From CBDDBK01 sp965225715 (GTDB lineage: Bacteria > Bacteroidota > Bacteroidia > Cytophagales > Flammeovirgaceae), in assembly GCA_965225715.1 (NCBI GenBank), contig CBDDBK010000002.1:248001-312000 (forward strand): DNA of 64,000 nt. The letters run 5' to 3'. Position numbers and translations under genes: made by a program. The notes beneath the pieces were generated by a model. It searched no databases, had not been told where the DNA came from, and saw nothing but the letters and a program-made list of their open reading frames with translations. Positions 61,539 through 64,000 of this stretch are shown here, in pieces; position 1 is the stretch's first letter; every line of letters begins with the position of its first letter.

Positions 61539-62183
61539 TTATAAATATTTTATGTACCAGTTACTATCTAGTTTTTCAGCAGTCCTTATAAATTTACGCA
61601 TACAGAAAGGGATGTATGTAGACGCACTATCTGTCTCACCTTTTTTTGAAGATAAAATTTGTATATGTATTTCACATTTTGGAAGTTTGGTAGTATCAGG
61701 ACAATATATTAATTCATGTTTTTGGGTAACTTTAATTTTTATATAACCCCTTACTTCCATTTGACCATTAATTTTAGCCGGATGAATATCTTTATAAATA
61801 TTTATTACTTCGTTAATGAAACCCATACCATAAATTAAAGTCTCCGATTCTGGAATACCTTTATATTTCGCAAAAGCGGTAATGTCATTGTATTTTTTTT
61901 TATTTAATTCAAAACTGTCTAATCCATAGTTTACGTATGAAAGATGGAACCACTGTTTGTTTCCAAATGAATCAAAATAACGATAAGGAATAGTTGCAGA
62001 TAGAATTTTTCCATTCTCAATGGCTACTCGCCTTGGTTCTAAAGTTATGTTTCCAAAAACTTCTATGTTTTTTTTATCTTTTAATATTTGGTAACGATTT
62101 ATAGCGACTTCTAAGAATTCTTTATCGCTATGTTTACAACCAAGAAAAATAAAAAAAGGCAATAGTATAACAAATATTTTCAT
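61539..62183 (-). CDS. Putative immunity lipoprotein for type A toxin, copy 3
   Basis: 214 residues. Lipobox FLGC (MKIFVILLPFFIFLGCKHS). Family marks: VAINRYQILKDKKN, LEPRRVAIENGKILSATI, YKDIHPAKINGQMEVRGYIK, TQKHELIYCPDTTKLPKC and the end KFIRTAEKLDSNWYIKYL. It carries a ~12-residue insertion (SSKKGETDSAST) before the end. Follows its toxin by 18 bp. Confidence 0.7.
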   Translation of the reverse strand: MKIFVILLPFFIFLGCKHSDKEFLEVAINRYQILKDKKNIEVFGNITLEPRRVAIENGKILSATIPYRYFDSFGNKQWFHLSYVNYGLDSFELNKKKYNDITAFAKYKGIPESETLIYGMGFINEVINIYKDIHPAKINGQMEVRGYIKIKVTQKHELIYCPDTTKLPKCEIHIQILSSKKGETDSASTYIPFCMRKFIRTAEKLDSNWYIKYL

Positions 62184-62201
62184 TAACGTAAATAATCAAA
62201 A

Positions 62202-63251
62202 TTAGTAATCAAATGTATTTTTCAAATTTCTACTTCCTTTTTGCCTTTTTCTACCAAAAAAATAACCGTTTCTAATAGCTCTTTGATCTCCTTTTGAATC
62301 AAGGATACTATATTCAAAACTATCATCTAAAGCATTATTTAGAGAACTTCTAAAGGCATTGTTAAAATGCGCGCCTATTTTTAGAGTTAATAAACTGAAA
62401 CCCAAACGACGACCAGCTTGTCCCCATAAAAAATTTCCAAAATCTTTTGGATTATAGCCAACTGCTTGCCCTTTTTTGTCAAAAACTATGTAAATAGTCT
62501 CATCATTAATAATATCTTTATTATAATAGTCCATTTCTCCGTTGCTTGTTCCAAATAACATTGAAGATACTCCGCTGGGGCTACTTTCTCTCTCTATATA
62601 ACTCAAGGAGTTACCTGAAAAATCTGCGGCATTTTGAGTAAAATTACTTACATCTTGACTATTAATTAACTGAACTGAATATTCTCCATTTTTAATATTC
62701 TCTCTATCATCTTCAATATCATTAAATCCAAAACTTACTCCATCTGAATAGGTTGTACTACCATCTTTATTTACTTTGGTATTTTTAAAATACACGCCGC
62801 TAACTTCTTCCTTTCCATCATCCAGATAGCTAGCATATTTACCATCTGAACCGAAAATATAAATTGTATCCCCCAATGGATCGACATATCTCAAAGGATT
62901 ATTTCCAAAGCCCGAATAAACACTCTGGGAATAGTTGTATTTAGGGTCTGATTGCCCCCAGAGTCCAAGCACTTGGTCATAACTTCTATACAAAGCCATA
63001 TCCCAATTCAACTCAAAATTTTCAACTCGTTCAATCCCATTAAACTTAAACCTATGATCTGGATTGCCTCTTAACTCTAATCCCTTCATACTCATCCCAA
63101 AAGGGTAGAAATGGTTTTCTTGAATAACCTTGATAGCCTTCGTGTGCTTAATGCTAAAATCGTCGAAGTAAATATTGGCTGGTGTTTCGTTAGCTACGTA
63201 AATATAAGCCTTAACAGCACTAATATTAATTATAAATATCTTATATACCAA
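62202..63251 (-). CDS. Rhs tip, type A toxin copy 3
   Basis: 349 residues from a TTG overlapping the preceding immunity gene by 22 bp. Head and core as in copy 2. Toxin identical to copy 2 over about 100 residues (GSDGKYASYLDDGKEEVSGV ... SNGEMDYYNK), then a different patch (DIINDETIYIVFDKKGQAVG) before YNPKDFGNFLWGQAGRRLGF, and a different tail (SRNLKNTFDY). Predicted function unknown; a weak resemblance to polymorphic toxin type 44 only. Confidence 0.72.
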   Translation of the reverse strand: MVYKIFIINISAVKAYIYVANETPANIYFDDFSIKHTKAIKVIQENHFYPFGMSMKGLELRGNPDHRFKFNGIERVENFELNWDMALYRSYDQVLGLWGQSDPKYNYSQSVYSGFGNNPLRYVDPLGDTIYIFGSDGKYASYLDDGKEEVSGVYFKNTKVNKDGSTTYSDGVSFGFNDIEDDRENIKNGEYSVQLINSQDVSNFTQNAADFSGNSLSYIERESSPSGVSSMLFGTSNGEMDYYNKDIINDETIYIVFDKKGQAVGYNPKDFGNFLWGQAGRRLGFSLLTLKIGAHFNNAFRSSLNNALDDSFEYSILDSKGDQRAIRNGYFFGRKRQKGSRNLKNTFDY

Positions 63252-63814
63252 CTACTATCTAATTTTTCAGCAGTCCTAAAAAAATTGATCCAAGAATAGG
63301 CATCACTTGGTGGTTTGACATCTGGAATTCCAGATGTATCAGGACAATAGACAAGTTCATGATAGGGGGTAACTTTAATTATAGCAAATTTACCTTCATA
63401 AAGCCACCCACTTATCTCTGCTGGATAAATCTGTAAATAAATATCCAAATAGGCTTCGCAGAATTTTCTGTATTTTCCTTCCTCCTCTTTGGATAGAGCT
63501 ATTTTCTCTCCCTCTTTATACGCTGTTAGCTCAAAATTACCTTCTTCTGAAAGCCTATAGCGAATGAAATAATATTTTTCATTTCTAATCTTATCTTCTC
63601 CCTTTTCGTAGCGATAAATTTCAATTCCAGCGCTCACTAATTTTCCATCAATTATAGTTACACGCCTTGGAACAATATGAGTATTTAAAAATAAATTAGC
63701 ATCGCAATTTTTTAAAGTTTCATAACGTAATTTTACGCGTTCTTCATAATCAATAGGTTGTCTACAAGCTAATAACAAGAAAAAAGCCATAAGAAATATT
63801 TTTTTCATAGTCAA
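63230..63814 (-). CDS. Putative immunity lipoprotein for type A toxin, copy 4
   Basis: 194 residues. Lipobox LLAC (MTMKKIFLMAFFLLLACRQP). About 75% identical by eye to the 50967 protein; the centre differs (EIYRYEKGEDKIRNEKYYFI, ELTAYKEGEKIALSKEEEGK). C-terminus INFFRTAEKLDSSWYIRYL. Follows the partial toxin at the right edge by 31 bp. Confidence 0.7.
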   Translation of the reverse strand: MTMKKIFLMAFFLLLACRQPIDYEERVKLRYETLKNCDANLFLNTHIVPRRVTIIDGKLVSAGIEIYRYEKGEDKIRNEKYYFIRYRLSEEGNFELTAYKEGEKIALSKEEEGKYRKFCEAYLDIYLQIYPAEISGWLYEGKFAIIKVTPYHELVYCPDTSGIPDVKPPSDAYSWINFFRTAEKLDSSWYIRYL

Positions 63815-63845
63815 AACAATATTTTATAAAAGTTAAAGATATGAT

Positions 63846-64000
63846 CTACTGTTTTGGATTATAATAGTACCCATTTCGGATAGCTCTTTGGTCAGCTTTA
63901 GAATCTAAGATATGATATTCAAACTTATCGTCTAGAGCATTGTCCAAACGGCTATTAAAGGCATTATTGAGGTGAGCGCCTATTTTTAAAGTTAATAAAC
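63846..64000 (-). CDS. Rhs tip, type A toxin copy 4 (C-terminal part only)
   Basis: Reading in from the window edge: LLTLKIGAHLNNAFNSRLDN, ALDDKFEYHILDSKADQRAI and RNGYYYNPKQ, stop at 63846-63848. Closely matches the end of the 51599 toxin. It continues beyond the window, so the array extends to the right. Confidence 0.75.
   Translation of the reverse strand, partial: LLTLKIGAHLNNAFNSRLDNALDDKFEYHILDSKADQRAIRNGYYYNPKQ

Larger units (their letters stand above)
42885..64000 (-). repeat. Array of Rhs C-terminal toxin/immunity cassettes
   Basis: All genes run leftward. Each toxin unit starts with a copy of one head, ENHYYPFGMSMKGLELRGNP then DHRFKFNGKERTEVFG, continuing in one of several Rhs core endings: GRWDVPDPLSQKYYSISNYA / NNPINAIDPDG, or ALYRSYDQVLGLWGQSDPKY / FGNNPLRYVDPLGD. 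A unique toxin domain and then an exported small protein follow. Many units also keep upstream head sequence (AYIYVANETPANIYFDDFSI). None has the long YD-repeat shell, so these are orphan tips. A full-length Rhs acceptor was not seen and may lie beyond 64000. Confidence 0.9.

Noticed and set aside
62202..63251. Firm assignment of type A as polymorphic toxin type 44
   Set aside because: Only a loose resemblance around DFGNFLWGQ; the lipoprotein immunity argues for an envelope target, so the label was left tentative.
1..64000. tRNA, rRNA or riboswitch genes
   Set aside because: Scanning the non-coding gaps by eye gave no acceptor/T-loop motif, no rRNA core and no known riboswitch core. A covariance-model search would be needed to exclude small RNAs.

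Overview
The window looks like the chromosome of an AT-rich member of the Bacteroidota. Evidence: Bacteroidota-style exported proteins (type I signal peptides followed by Gln, Cys lipoproteins), TAnnTTTG -7 promoter boxes, a SiaB/SiaC pair beside a TerB-ABC transporter, and Bacteroidota-type Rhs core sequences. The insertion-sequence load is heavy: three IS1, three decayed ISAs1, one IS5-like, one IS982 remnant, a TnpB remnant, another transposase fragment and at least two MITE families, plus a dispersed ~90-bp repeat. That load suggests a host-associated or population-bottlenecked lineage. The genus cannot be named from sequence alone.
Layout. 1-1145 (minus): three S10-operon ribosomal genes, rplP-rpmC-rpsQ, cut off from rpsC. 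1277-5160: methyltransferase, gatA and cystathionine beta-synthase. 5220-12635: a decayed ISAs1, then a tandemly duplicated surface-protein gene with cadherin-like repeats (one remnant and two full copies), ending in an aryl-sulfate sulfotransferase-like gene. 12829-14141: tnpB remnant cut by IS1, plus a small MITE. 14164-21498: coiled-coil lipoprotein, pheS, a cadherin/Kelch surface protein, an S41 protease and an RluA-type pseudouridine synthase. 21779-25483: MITE, transposase fragment, secreted protein, TIR-domain protein and a second ISAs1. 25639-31538: aconitase, IS1, a lipoprotein, an unknown gene and an isolated hisF. 31839-38058 (minus): TerB/ABC transporter, siaC, siaB and accC. 38369-42884: IS982 and ISAs1 remnants, a MITE, atpD and a third IS1.
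42885-64000, the most striking part: about 21 kb, all on the minus strand, of Rhs C-terminal toxin tips, each followed by its putative immunity gene. There are about 12 toxin units of seven types (A-G), each starting with a copy of the same Rhs-core head but lacking the large Rhs N-terminus, which may lie beyond 64000. Types B-F carry zincin-like motifs (HELAH, EEFFH, HESFH, HEAYGH, HEVTH) and type G a JAMM/JAB motif (HNHPSG...D). Type A is a non-protease-like domain that faintly resembles polymorphic toxin type 44. Every putative immunity protein has an N-terminal signal peptide or lipobox, so the toxins probably act in the cell envelope. The array looks like a store of interchangeable tips for a full-length Rhs gene, reshaped by recombination in the shared heads and by IS insertion.
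Intergenic stretches over 300 bases are described individually. I found no rRNA, tRNA or CRISPR array.
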